Of a stretch of DNA of 50,409 bases, positions 1 to 8,538 are shown one piece after another; position 1 is the first letter of the stretch, and each line of letters begins with the position of its first letter. The stretch is from the NCBI RefSeq assembly GCF_000745485.1, contig NZ_KN050693.1, positions 1 to 50,409 of the forward strand, read 5' to 3'. The notes under the pieces are model-generated. The model was not told the DNA's origin, made no database searches, and worked only from the letters and a program-made list of their open reading frames with translations. The position numbers and the translations under genes are program-made. Source of the DNA: Methanobacterium veterum (GTDB taxonomy: Archaea > Methanobacteriota > Methanobacteria > Methanobacteriales > Methanobacteriaceae).

Positions 1-276
<276 letters not shown>

Positions 277-374
277 AACGTCCATTTGGTGTGATTTCAT
301 TAGCATTTGTTAGTCTAATTGGTTTTTTGTTTGTTCTGGTTAGGTGTTTACAGTTTGGGTGAAGTGTATGCATG

Positions 375-390
375 GAAAAGTTTAAATAGT
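375..390 (+). promoter_or_regulatory. Putative BRE/TATA box in front of 5S rRNA
   Basis: GAAAAGTTTAAATAGT combines a purine-rich BRE-like stretch with TTTAAATA (381-388). Its centre lies about 26 bases before the predicted 5S 5' end, the spacing expected between an archaeal TATA box and the transcription start. This would let 5S be transcribed separately from 16S-23S. It is a sequence match only. Confidence 0.4.
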
Positions 391-410
391 CCGTTTTTTA
401 TATTCATATT

Positions 411-537
<127 letters not shown>

Positions 538-548
538 TCATAATCACA

Positions 549-570
549 TTTTGGTTTATTTTTTTATAAC
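549..570 (+). terminator. T-rich terminator after 5S rRNA
   Basis: Runs of T (including a seven-T run near 560) directly follow the 5S gene. Archaeal RNA polymerase terminates on oligo-T without needing a hairpin. Assigned by position and composition. Confidence 0.4.
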
Positions 571-730
571 TGAAAATTTTTTTAAATATATTAAGTTCTT
601 TTTGATATAATTTTATTCAATTTAATAATAATCTCGCAAAAGTAAATGTTTGTATGGGATTCGTAAAAGGTTCCATCAAAAAGCTTATCTTAACCAATTA
701 CAAAATAGTTACTGTCATATCATTATTTTG

Positions 731-873
731 ACTGGTGCCTACGGTCCTTCTATGAGGTTGGCTGAGCCTTCTATGATTAGGAGAAACCCAGTACTGGACA
801 GACTGCCTGCTTCGAGGGTTGCTCGGGGAGGAAAGGGTGAACTACCTGTGAACCAGTGAGTTAGTATGCAGGC
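731..873 (+). ncRNA. Putative GC-rich structured RNA, family unknown
   Basis: Bases 731-857 are about 53% G+C by my count, while both flanks are strongly AT-rich; in AT-rich archaea such islands are usually structured RNAs. The ends can pair (ACTGGT at 731-736 with ACCAGT at 852-857), and GCCTGC near 805 can pair with GCAGGC near 868. Inner hairpins include CCAGTACTGG and CTTCGAG-GGTTG-CTCGGGGAG (two bulged G). CCTTCTATGA occurs twice (near 746 and 769). A T-rich tract follows at 887-907. A 69-codon open frame crosses it but resembles no protein. It lacks the conserved elements of archaeal SRP RNA and RNase P RNA as I remember them, and it is not a tRNA. Strand is inferred from the T tract and the rRNA direction. 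Confidence 0.45.
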
Positions 874-1022
874 AAAATTACTTAACCTTTATTTTTATAT
901 TATTTTTAAAAATTAATTCTAAATAATTTATTTCATTACTTTTAAATTAGTTCTAGGATATCTAATAGTTATTTTACTTTAAAAAATAATTATTTAAAAA
1001 ATAGTTTAAGTTAAATAAAGCT

Positions 1023-1277
1023 TTACATTATTCCGCCACGTCTTATTCTTTTAATTACTACATGTGCTACATCTTCTGCATTATTAAATGGAAAGTCTTC
1101 TTCTACAAGGGAAGTTATAGCATCTTCTACTGTTATTTCAAATCCTGGAGCTCTGCACACTCCTCCTCTACCATGGGGAAATGATTCCATAAGTTTATCA
1201 TAGTTATTTATTGGAAAGTCTGCTCCTTTTAATGCATTAACAATTCTATCATGTAATTCTTCATCAATACCCATCAT
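1023..1277 (-). CDS. MTH865-like family protein
   Basis: An 84-residue protein recognised as the MTH865-like family, a small helical fold known from Methanothermobacter with no assigned biochemical role. Visible family features are the GADFPINNYDKLMESFPHG segment and a second, similar EEDFPFNNAEDV segment, which look like an internal duplication of a helix-loop-helix unit. The start has two consecutive ATG codons 3 bases after a strong AAAGGAGGTT ribosome site; either could be used. The gene stands alone between the rRNA block and a divergent gene on the plus strand. Its function is not known. Confidence 0.85.
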   Translation of the reverse strand: MMGIDEELHDRIVNALKGADFPINNYDKLMESFPHGRGGVCRAPGFEITVEDAITSLVEEDFPFNNAEDVAHVVIKRIRRGGIM

Positions 1278-1661
1278 TCAACCTCCTTTGTTATACTAAT
1301 TATGATTTGTAATAAATATAAATTTAATTGTAATAATTTTATTAGTGTAATTTCCATTGAGGCGGGTAAAAATTTCTTTTAAAATACAAAAATTAAATTT
1401 TTCAACGTATTAAAATTATTTATAATTCCTTTTTATAGGTGTAATTTGAGTTCTGTATTCAATTAAATATTAGAATTATTACTTTAATTCATAAAAAACA
1501 GCTTATTTTGTATTAAAAACCTGCTAAATACCATAAGTATTAGTACTTGTTTAATTACAGTCTAATTTTCTATCATTTTCATAAAAATAGGTGTATATTT
1601 ATAAACATTTATGGGGAAGGTATGGTGATATTTATCGTTTTGTTTAGTGGGGGCTGGGTAT
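1278..1661. other. Divergent intergenic region with a TATA box
   Basis: AT-rich spacer between two divergently transcribed genes. A TATATTTATAAA box (about 1594-1605) lies on the plus strand 55-65 bases before the start of the receiver-glycosyltransferase gene and would give a short leader. I see no open frame, repeat or hairpin worth naming elsewhere in the gap. Confidence 0.5.
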
Positions 1662-3998
1662 GTGAGTTCTGATATTCTTGTAGTTGAGGATGAGCATATC
1701 ATTGCAATGGATATAAAGTTAAAATTAGAAGATTACGGCTACAGGGTGCTTGGGATAGTTTCAGACGGTGAAGATGCTGTTAAACTTGCTGCAGAACTCA
1801 GGCCAGATATTGTTTTAATGGATATTTTTTTAAAAGGAGATATTGATGGTATTGATGCTGCTAAGAGTATACTGGCATTAGAAATACCAGTTATTTACTT
1901 AACTGCTCACTCAGATAAAGTTACTCTATCGCGGGCCACGGAAAATCCTGCTTCAGGGTATCTTGTAAAGCCTTTTGAACCTCAAAAACTTTACAACACC
2001 ATAGAGGTTACCCTTGAGAGGCAAAGGAAATATCTGGAAGAAATTGACGAAATTGAAAATCCAACCCATGGATCTAGAAATGGTAAAGTGGGAGTGTACA
2101 TGGATGGGGAACGTCCAAGAGCATGTACTTTAATTCCTGAATTACTGGATCCTGAATCCCCACAACAGGAAAATTTCAAGGGTGAAATTATATATGCCGA
2201 GGATAAAATTACTCAAACACCTGTTGATGCAATCAGGGATAATCTAAAGCCGGTTATACTGGTAGTAGAAGATGAGGAGATAACTGCACTTGATATAAAG
2301 TTCAGGCTTGAAAAGCTTGGCTACTGTGTACCTGAAACTGTTAGTTCCGGTGAATCAGCTGTTCAAAAAGCATGTACTATCCAACCGGACCTTATACTTA
2401 TGGATATAGTGCTTGCAGGTAAAATGGATGGTATCACTGCAGCTGAAACCTTAATGGAACTGGATATTCCAATTGTATATCTCACTGCATATGCCGATGG
2501 TGAAACAATTAAACGGGCCAGGAAAACATCTCCTTATGGGTATCTGGTAAAACCTTTTGAAGATGCAGAACTCTATACAACAGTTGAAATGGCGCTCAGT
2601 AAACACAGGAGTGACGTGGAAAATGTTGTGAAATTTCAAAATAAAATAAGGGAGAAATCTGATGAGCTTAAAATAGAAAAAACGGGAGTTTTTTTTGTCT
2701 CTGCAGTGACTATTTCACTTGCTGCATACGGCCTGTTAACCAGAGATATGACGTGGCTTGAATATATGCTGTTTATACCTGCAATGTATGGGGTTCTGCT
2801 TGCGGTGGTCAGCCTCAAAAAACAGAGCCCTGCAGTGGCTTTTGATGAGATGCCGTTTGTGAGCATAATGATCCCGGCCCATAACGAGGAATTTACAATA
2901 GCTAGATGTGTTAAAACCCTTGCACAACTTGATTATTATATTGAAGAAAAGCGAAACTACGAACTAATTGTTATAAATGATGGTTCCACTGATAACACTG
3001 CAGCTGTACTGAGGGAGCTCAAAAAAGAGTTCAATTTTATGAAGATTGTAACCAGAAAAACGCCACGCTCTGGAAAAGGTAAAGGTTATGTTCTTAATGA
3101 TGGTTTAGAATTATGTAAAGGTGAAATAATAGCAGTTTTCGATGCAGATGCCCGTATTGAAACTGATTTCTTAAAGATAATAATACCTTACCTGAATGAG
3201 GATGGTGTTGAAGGTGTACAGGCTAGGGTTAGGATGTACAATCGTAATGAAAACCTTTTAACAGCTATGCAGGAAATTGAATTTGCTATATTTGGAAATG
3301 TGATACTTCGAGCAAAGGATATAATGGGTAAAAATGCATTCTTAGGGGGCAACGGTCAGATAGCCACAAAGAAAGTTATAAAAGAGATCGGGGGATGGGA
3401 TGGATTTGCAGTCACAGAAGACCTGAATATGAGTATTAAACTCATTATGAACGGTTATAAAATTCGCTACTGTGGAGAAGCTGTTGTCTATCAGGAAGCT
3501 GTACCCCAGTGGGATCTTTTCTTTAGACAGAGAATCAGGTGGGCAACAGGAAATCTTGAAACGCTGTTTGTTTATCTTACAAAACTAATGAATGCACCTA
3601 TTCCTCTTTATAAGAAAATAAATGCCATAGAACAGCTTTTTTTCCTCCTGCTTATTGCATTTGTGATGATAGGGTATGTGGTTTTTATACTCCAAATAGG
3701 AAATATTATGCAGTTCCATTTCGGCGCTCCAGTTGTTATAGGGGTCCTGTCAACTTTTGCGTTTTTCCCATCATTGTTCATAGGCCTATATCGAGAAAAA
3801 GCACTTCCACATGTTATAATTTATAGATCTGTAGAATACTGGGCTTATTGTCTGTACCTTCTGCCTTTATTCGTCGCGTCTTTTGCAGGGATGATTACAC
3901 GAAAAGAAAGACACTGGGCAAAAACTCATCACAGCGGATATGAAGATATGGATGAGGATATAATAGGTGGTTCTCAAACTGATTCAGAAATAGTTTAG
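1662..3998 (+). CDS. Dual receiver domain - membrane glycosyltransferase (GT2) fusion
   Basis: Numbering is from a GTG at 1647, five codons upstream. I prefer the GTG at 1662, which has a GGGGG ribosome site about 9 bases before it. Two complete CheY-like receiver domains lie at residues 9-125 (acidic pair EDE, phosphoacceptor Asp59, Thr86, Lys108) and 203-315 (Asp253, Lys302). Two membrane helices follow (about 346-363, 373-390). A family-2 processive glycosyltransferase domain follows, with IPAHNEE (409-415), NDGSTDN, DADAR (Asp499, Asp501), TED (590-592) and QRIRW (628-632), the motif set of cellulose, chitin and hyaluronan synthases. Three C-terminal helices follow. The likely role is polysaccharide synthesis and export at the membrane, controlled directly by phosphorylation. 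There is no DNA-binding output domain and no kinase next to it; two histidine kinases lie 5-11 kb downstream. The polymer is unknown. Confidence 0.88.
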   Translation: MSSDILVVEDEHIIAMDIKLKLEDYGYRVLGIVSDGEDAVKLAAELRPDIVLMDIFLKGDIDGIDAAKSILALEIPVIYLTAHSDKVTLSRATENPASGYLVKPFEPQKLYNTIEVTLERQRKYLEEIDEIENPTHGSRNGKVGVYMDGERPRACTLIPELLDPESPQQENFKGEIIYAEDKITQTPVDAIRDNLKPVILVVEDEEITALDIKFRLEKLGYCVPETVSSGESAVQKACTIQPDLILMDIVLAGKMDGITAAETLMELDIPIVYLTAYADGETIKRARKTSPYGYLVKPFEDAELYTTVEMALSKHRSDVENVVKFQNKIREKSDELKIEKTGVFFVSAVTISLAAYGLLTRDMTWLEYMLFIPAMYGVLLAVVSLKKQSPAVAFDEMPFVSIMIPAHNEEFTIARCVKTLAQLDYYIEEKRNYELIVINDGSTDNTAAVLRELKKEFNFMKIVTRKTPRSGKGKGYVLNDGLELCKGEIIAVFDADARIETDFLKIIIPYLNEDGVEGVQARVRMYNRNENLLTAMQEIEFAIFGNVILRAKDIMGKNAFLGGNGQIATKKVIKEIGGWDGFAVTEDLNMSIKLIMNGYKIRYCGEAVVYQEAVPQWDLFFRQRIRWATGNLETLFVYLTKLMNAPIPLYKKINAIEQLFFLLLIAFVMIGYVVFILQIGNIMQFHFGAPVVIGVLSTFAFFPSLFIGLYREKALPHVIIYRSVEYWAYCLYLLPLFVASFAGMITRKERHWAKTHHSGYEDMDEDIIGGSQTDSEIV

Positions 3999-4073
3999 TA
4001 AAAAAGAAGTAATTTTTTGGCTTCAGGCAAAAAGGCTCAATTAGAAATTTTACAAAATAATGCATGGCAGTTT

Positions 4074-4514
4074 TCACAAAATTTTCCAGGTATTCAAAAC
4101 CCTACATATACCATGTTTTGTGCCCATTACTCTGCCAATAAAAGTGCCCGCTGTAATACTGAGGACTATGGCCAGGAAAAGAGATCCCTGTACATAGTAC
4201 CCTAGAAATAATGTTCTGGTTAACATGAAGCTTATATAAAATATAAGAACCACTGCCCCGATCCAGTCCATATTTCCAATTACTTTTTTGGTTTCTTCGT
4301 CCCAGATCAGTCTAAACATTCTGCTGACTATGATACTGACAGCTAATCCAATAAGTATTCCAGCTATGGCCAGGGACATGTTAATTGTACCTCTTAACAT
4401 TTCAAATGCTATTAAAGATAACATGGCAATGGAAATGATGCTGAAAATTCTAACCCTTACAATAAGGCGGGCATCAAGATACTGGCGTATAGATGCTCTG
4501 TTTGGTCTATTCAT
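4074..4514 (-). CDS. Hypothetical four-helix membrane protein
   Basis: A 146-residue protein with a basic N-terminus (NRPNRASIRQYLDARLIVRVR) and four predicted membrane helices (about 21-40, 45-65, 85-105, 110-130). It faces the glycosyltransferase gene tail to tail. A conserved-looking RMFRLIWDEETKKV loop sits between helices 2 and 3. No clear ribosome site precedes the ATG; a TATA-like ATATAAAT lies about 50 bases upstream. I do not recognise the family; it recalls small CcdC-like proteins, but that is a weak impression. Confidence 0.6.
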   Translation of the reverse strand: MNRPNRASIRQYLDARLIVRVRIFSIISIAMLSLIAFEMLRGTINMSLAIAGILIGLAVSIIVSRMFRLIWDEETKKVIGNMDWIGAVVLIFYISFMLTRTLFLGYYVQGSLFLAIVLSITAGTFIGRVMGTKHGICRVLNTWKIL

Positions 4515-4694
4515 TTATTGTCTGCAGTGATTTATTTTAATTTGAAAAAAAGTTTCTTTTTGATTTATATTCCATTAATATTTTAACTGCGGTTTATTGT
4601 TGATATTTATTTGATTTATGTATAGCTCAGACTAAGGTTAAAATCAGTAATTTCATTGATAAATTTCAACTAATTATTAAAAAAAAGAAATTAA

Positions 4695-5069
4695 TTAAGG
4701 TGGTTGTATGAGTTCAATCTGCACACCTTGAGGGTCCTTAAAAAATGCTATTTTTGTACCGTTAGGAGTATCAATCGGGCCTCTTGTAAACTTTATGCCT
4801 TTATCCTGAATTTCTCGTGCAGTTTTGTCCATATCAGAAACTTCCAGTCCTACCATAAAAAGTCCATTTTTTCCTTTCATATTTGGATCCAGGTTTTCCA
4901 TGCCTTCAGTCAGTTCAAGCATACTTTCCCCTTCTCCTTTTAAAAAAGCAATGGTTACTCCTTTTTCTGGATTGAAACGCCTGTTTTCTTCAAACCCTAA
5001 TACGTCAGTATAAAATTTGACAGATTCATCCATGTTTTCAACCGCAATATTGGTGTATTTAACTTTCAT
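4695..5069 (-). CDS. VOC (glyoxalase/bleomycin resistance/dioxygenase) superfamily protein
   Basis: About 124 residues forming the paired beta-alpha-beta-beta-beta modules of the vicinal oxygen chelate fold: KYTNIAVENMDESVKFYTDVLGF opens the first module and FMVGLEVSDMDKTAREIQDKG the second. It ends with the usual FFKDPQGVQIELIQ. Of the four classical glyoxalase I metal positions, the glutamates in MLELTEG and QIELIQ are visible. The first histidine position appears to be Asn and the second is not an obvious His, so it is probably not glyoxalase I itself. The start at MKVKY is preferred over an ATG five codons upstream because GAGATGG lies just before it. The substrate is unknown. Confidence 0.82.
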   Translation of the reverse strand: MKVKYTNIAVENMDESVKFYTDVLGFEENRRFNPEKGVTIAFLKGEGESMLELTEGMENLDPNMKGKNGLFMVGLEVSDMDKTAREIQDKGIKFTRGPIDTPNGTKIAFFKDPQGVQIELIQPP

Positions 5070-5161
5070 AATATACCATCTCACAATTTTTTACAATATT
5101 ATTATGAACTTTTGAAACTATATCATTACGGATTACCTGTAATTTATTTAAAAATGAAAAA

Positions 5162-7057
5162 TTAAAATTTCTCCAGTATCTGGCCGTAAATATCCTTCAT
5201 CTTTCCATCAGACTTCTCATAAATCATTCGAAGGATGAGTTCTGGAGTACTTTTTGCAAGATAGTTCATTCTAGGGGTCCTGTCTACAATTAAATTGTAG
5301 TTATCATCGAGGCCTTTTGCCTCAATTCCGTCAACCCTGACTTCAATATATTTCATTATCTCATGTGCCATATGAGTTACAATGACTGCATAAGAATTAG
5401 AATCTTTTATTAAGTCTATAAAGCTTGCAATTATTTTAACTGCAGCCTCAAGTTCTGTAATTGCTTCCAGTTCGTCCAGTAAAACTAGTTTATGTGTATC
5501 TGTAATTACGACGGGCATGAATGTATTTAGGAATGATTCAAATGCTCCTGCATCAAGGGATCTTTTCTTTGAGAAGAAATAAACTTCATCAATGAGTTTA
5601 ACTGTAGCTTCTTCTGCACAGACAGGGAGCCCCATCTGTGCCATTATGGAAATTTGGGCAAGGGTTTCAAGGAGTGTTGTTTTACCTCCACTGTTTGCCC
5701 CGGTTAAAAGTGCAACATTTTCAGGAGTTTTCAGGAAGTAATCAATCTTTTGAATGTTGATTTCCTTCTCAAGTGCCAGGTTGAGATGTATTCCACCTTT
5801 AAAGTTGAACTCATCTCCGATATGCGGTGAATTTAAATTGTAATAGTATGCAAAACATCCCAGTGCAAACTCATAATCGAATTCCAGAATTTCCTGAATT
5901 TCTGCTTCAATTCCTTCTTTAAGGGTTGAGAGCCGTGATGCGGCTTTTACTTTCTTATCGAATGTGTTGATGTGCTGTCTTGCAATTTCCTGTTTTTTAA
6001 CTCTTTCAAGTTCTTGTTCATCAATTTCTATTGGGTATTTTTGAATGAAGGGGTCAAATGAACATCCAGTTTTATCCTTAATTTCATCTCTGGCTTCTTT
6101 TATCACTTCATCAAATATGCTCTGTATTTTAGCAGGCATTCCTTCATTCATAAGGGCTAAAACTTCATCCCCTTTAAGGTCAACCTGTTTAATACTTTCA
6201 GCGAGCTTTTCATCGGCTTTTTTCTTTGCATCTTCGACGCTTGCATCAAATACGCTTTCATCAACTTTAGCTGATTCGAGAGAGTCAAGAATTTCTATAA
6301 CTTCCCCAACAGCTGATTTTCGTCCTAAAATATTTTTAATTTCCAAAACATTGCAGAGAAGCTCGTAATTTGTGTAGTAATATGAAAGGACAGTTTCAGG
6401 AACAATTTCATAGTTTAAAGAATCACCTGTGACCATAGCAATATTATATGCATCATCAAGGTCTACTTGTCCTGTTGAAAATATGTAAACTACAAATTCA
6501 TAGTCATCAAGAGTTTCTGACTCTTCTGCGGTGATAATAGTTGAGTATTTGTGTAGATCCAGATCCATAAGCCGGTTATAATCTTCTCTAGACTCTACAA
6601 GTATGGCTCTTGATGGATCATATTTTGGTTTGTCTTTTCCAGATGGATTTACTTTTTTAAGCAGGTCACTGATTTCATTTACTGGAAGCTTGGATACAGT
6701 TTCCTTGGCGTTCATTACAAAGTCTAGATTTTCCTGAATCTTTGCTGTATCCTTTGTGGGGCTCATTAAAAGAACCCTGTTTTTTCCATATTTGGTACTC
6801 GCGTATTTAAGAATTCTGGCGATAATGTCATCATAGATTTGGATGACCTGTTCTGTCTTTAAAAACTCTTCCCTTGGATTGCCTAAAGCTTCATTTATTA
6901 TCTCTATAGCTTTAGCCTGACTTACGCCTTCAATTTCTGAAAGTTTATCAACTTCGAAGTTACTGATTGCTGTCTGTAAATCTGCCTCGCTGCCGAAGCT
7001 GTCAACAATTTTCTTTGCTAGTTTATCACCGATGCCTTTGATTTTTGTAAGTTCCAC
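5162..7057 (-). CDS. MutS-related ATPase with N-terminal helix-hairpin-helix domain
   Basis: A 631-residue protein. The N-terminus has two helix-hairpin-helix units (KIKGIGDKLAKKIV at 5-18 and SEIEGVSQAKAIEII at about 39-53), which bind DNA backbone non-specifically. The middle is helical, with lever and clamp-like coiled segments. The C-terminal third is a MutS-type ABC ATPase: Walker A TGANSGGKTTLLE, Walker B VLLDELEA (Glu) and a THMAHE switch histidine. There is no N-terminal mismatch-recognition domain and no C-terminal Smr nuclease domain, so it belongs to the archaeal MutS2/MutS5-like group rather than canonical MutS or complete MutS2. It starts with GTG after GGTGAT. A role in recombination or branched DNA handling is inferred; the family's archaeal function is poorly known. 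Confidence 0.85.
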   Translation of the reverse strand: MELTKIKGIGDKLAKKIVDSFGSEADLQTAISNFEVDKLSEIEGVSQAKAIEIINEALGNPREEFLKTEQVIQIYDDIIARILKYASTKYGKNRVLLMSPTKDTAKIQENLDFVMNAKETVSKLPVNEISDLLKKVNPSGKDKPKYDPSRAILVESREDYNRLMDLDLHKYSTIITAEESETLDDYEFVVYIFSTGQVDLDDAYNIAMVTGDSLNYEIVPETVLSYYYTNYELLCNVLEIKNILGRKSAVGEVIEILDSLESAKVDESVFDASVEDAKKKADEKLAESIKQVDLKGDEVLALMNEGMPAKIQSIFDEVIKEARDEIKDKTGCSFDPFIQKYPIEIDEQELERVKKQEIARQHINTFDKKVKAASRLSTLKEGIEAEIQEILEFDYEFALGCFAYYYNLNSPHIGDEFNFKGGIHLNLALEKEINIQKIDYFLKTPENVALLTGANSGGKTTLLETLAQISIMAQMGLPVCAEEATVKLIDEVYFFSKKRSLDAGAFESFLNTFMPVVITDTHKLVLLDELEAITELEAAVKIIASFIDLIKDSNSYAVIVTHMAHEIMKYIEVRVDGIEAKGLDDNYNLIVDRTPRMNYLAKSTPELILRMIYEKSDGKMKDIYGQILEKF

Positions 7058-7532
7058 CTTTTATCACCATTAGGGCATAATTATTTGATTGTTTTGATCT
7101 TAAATAATTTTAACATTAAAATATTCAGTTTGAAACTTTATATAAATTTCAAATTTTTTTTATTATTATTAACTATTTTCAATATATAAACGTATAACTT
7201 AAATATAGTTGGGTAGCATGTGAAAACTAATAGTTTTCAAGCATTTGGTAACTAGTAATTGAATTTAAATTAATAATTACCTATTTCAAAAAAGTTTAGA
7301 AAATTTGAATAAAAAATGAGAAATATTCATGGTTCTACTATTTTATTGTGTAATTTTAAACTTAATTTAGAAAATTTATAGATTTATTTTCATATTGTAC
7401 TTACATGTGTGATTTATTTTAATATAGTTTATTATTACATTAATTACACATGGTATCACTTTTTTTAAACGTAAAGTATAATTCTTTTAAAAATAAAGTT
7501 AAGGTATAGTCTAATTATGAAGGAATAAATTT
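7058..7532. other. Long AT-rich divergent intergenic region
   Basis: Separates the minus-strand MutS-like gene from the plus-strand exporter. The only clear structure is a perfect short palindrome, TGAAAACT-AAT-AGTTTTCA (7221-7239, 8-base arms, 3-base loop), possibly an operator or hairpin. No convincing small open frame was found. An AAGGAA ribosome site sits before the next gene. Confidence 0.4.
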
Positions 7533-8342
7533 ATGGATCCCACTATTTTTTATATTATAATTCTTGCAATCACAGGAGCAGGTATAGGCTTTGCATCAGG
7601 CCTTCTTGGAATTGGGGGAGGTTTTATAATGGTCCCTATCCAATACTGGCTTTTTATATCCATTGGTGTTGATCCTACCCTTGCTATAAGAATGTCTTTA
7701 GGTACAAGCCTTGCGGTTATACTCCCCACAGCTATAAGTGGTGCATATGGGCATTACCGCAGGAATGCAGTTTTAATCAAACCAATGGCATTTTTAGCTA
7801 TTACTGGGAGTATTGGTGGTATTTTGGGAGGGACTATTGCTTCTCATGTGCCTGGAGATATTCTTAAAATCCTTTTTGGGGTCACAGCTTTGGCGGTCGC
7901 TGTTAGAATGCTTCTTTATAAATCTCCTGAAACACGAAAAGAGCCTAAAACTAATAATAATTACTTTATTGCTGGAGGGTTCGTCGTTGGAATAATGTCC
8001 GGCCTTCTGGGAGTTGGTGGAGGATTTATCATAGTCCCATTTCTTGTAATTGCCATGGGGTATGACATACATAAATCAATTGGGACTTCCACAGCGGTTA
8101 TAATATTTACATCTATAGGGGGAATTATCTCTTATATTTTTAATGGGCTGGGCGTACCGGGATTACCTCAATATTCTTTAGGTTATATTAACCTTCTTCA
8201 GTTTATTATCCTGGCAGGTGCAAGTATCCCCATGGCTCAATTGGGGGTTAAGGCAGCACATAAACTTCCTGCAGATAAACTGAATTATATATTCATAGCT
8301 CTGCTGATTTATGTGGGTTTAAATATGATAGGGATTATTTAA
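7533..8342 (+). CDS. TSUP family (TauE/SafE) anion exporter or permease
   Basis: A 269-residue membrane protein with about eight helices in two homologous halves. Each half has the TSUP glycine signature: SGLLGIGGGFIMVPIQ near residue 23 and SGLLGVGGGFIIVPFL near 156. The family moves sulfite, sulfonates, sulfoacetate or related anions across the cytoplasmic membrane. Nothing nearby fixes the substrate. Length and topology are complete. The ATG follows AAGGAA by about 7 bases. Confidence 0.9.
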   Translation: MDPTIFYIIILAITGAGIGFASGLLGIGGGFIMVPIQYWLFISIGVDPTLAIRMSLGTSLAVILPTAISGAYGHYRRNAVLIKPMAFLAITGSIGGILGGTIASHVPGDILKILFGVTALAVAVRMLLYKSPETRKEPKTNNNYFIAGGFVVGIMSGLLGVGGGFIIVPFLVIAMGYDIHKSIGTSTAVIIFTSIGGIISYIFNGLGVPGLPQYSLGYINLLQFIILAGASIPMAQLGVKAAHKLPADKLNYIFIALLIYVGLNMIGII

Positions 8343-8351
8343 GGCCTGCAA

Positions 8352-8444
8352 TTACAATCTTTCTTCAACTATTTGATTAATAACACTATCTGTAGTTGAA
8401 ATTACTGCCTCAAAGGTACAGCAGTTTGGATTATAAAAATACAT
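8352..8444 (-). CDS. Possible 30-residue peptide or gene remnant
   Basis: A short frame, MYFYNPNCCTFEAV then an amphipathic helix ending VEERL, read toward the 3' end of the exporter gene. The residue pattern is protein-like, but no ribosome site precedes the ATG. It could equally be the tail of a lost gene. Arms TTCAACTA and TAGTTGAA also form an inverted repeat inside it. Weakly supported. Confidence 0.2.
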   Translation of the reverse strand: MYFYNPNCCTFEAVISTTDSVINQIVEERL

Positions 8445-8538
8445 GTATTAATTAGGGACTACTTTTTATGTTAAATGATTTATTTTAGTAATTACCATAT
8501 TACAATATAATTTAAAATTTAAGGAGGGATACTGTTCT

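Noticed and set aside
650..859. 69-codon open frame on the plus strand
   Set aside because: It runs through the GC-rich RNA candidate and has no protein-like pattern or ribosome site.
731..873. Signal recognition particle RNA or RNase P RNA
   Set aside because: The conserved SRP helix 8 loop and the RNase P CR-I and CR-V elements that I know are not present. GGAGGAAAG near the 3' side is in the wrong place and not followed by TCC.
4017..4205. Second gene overlapping the end of the four-helix membrane gene
   Set aside because: The plus-strand frame has no start context and is antisense to a better gene at 4074-4514.
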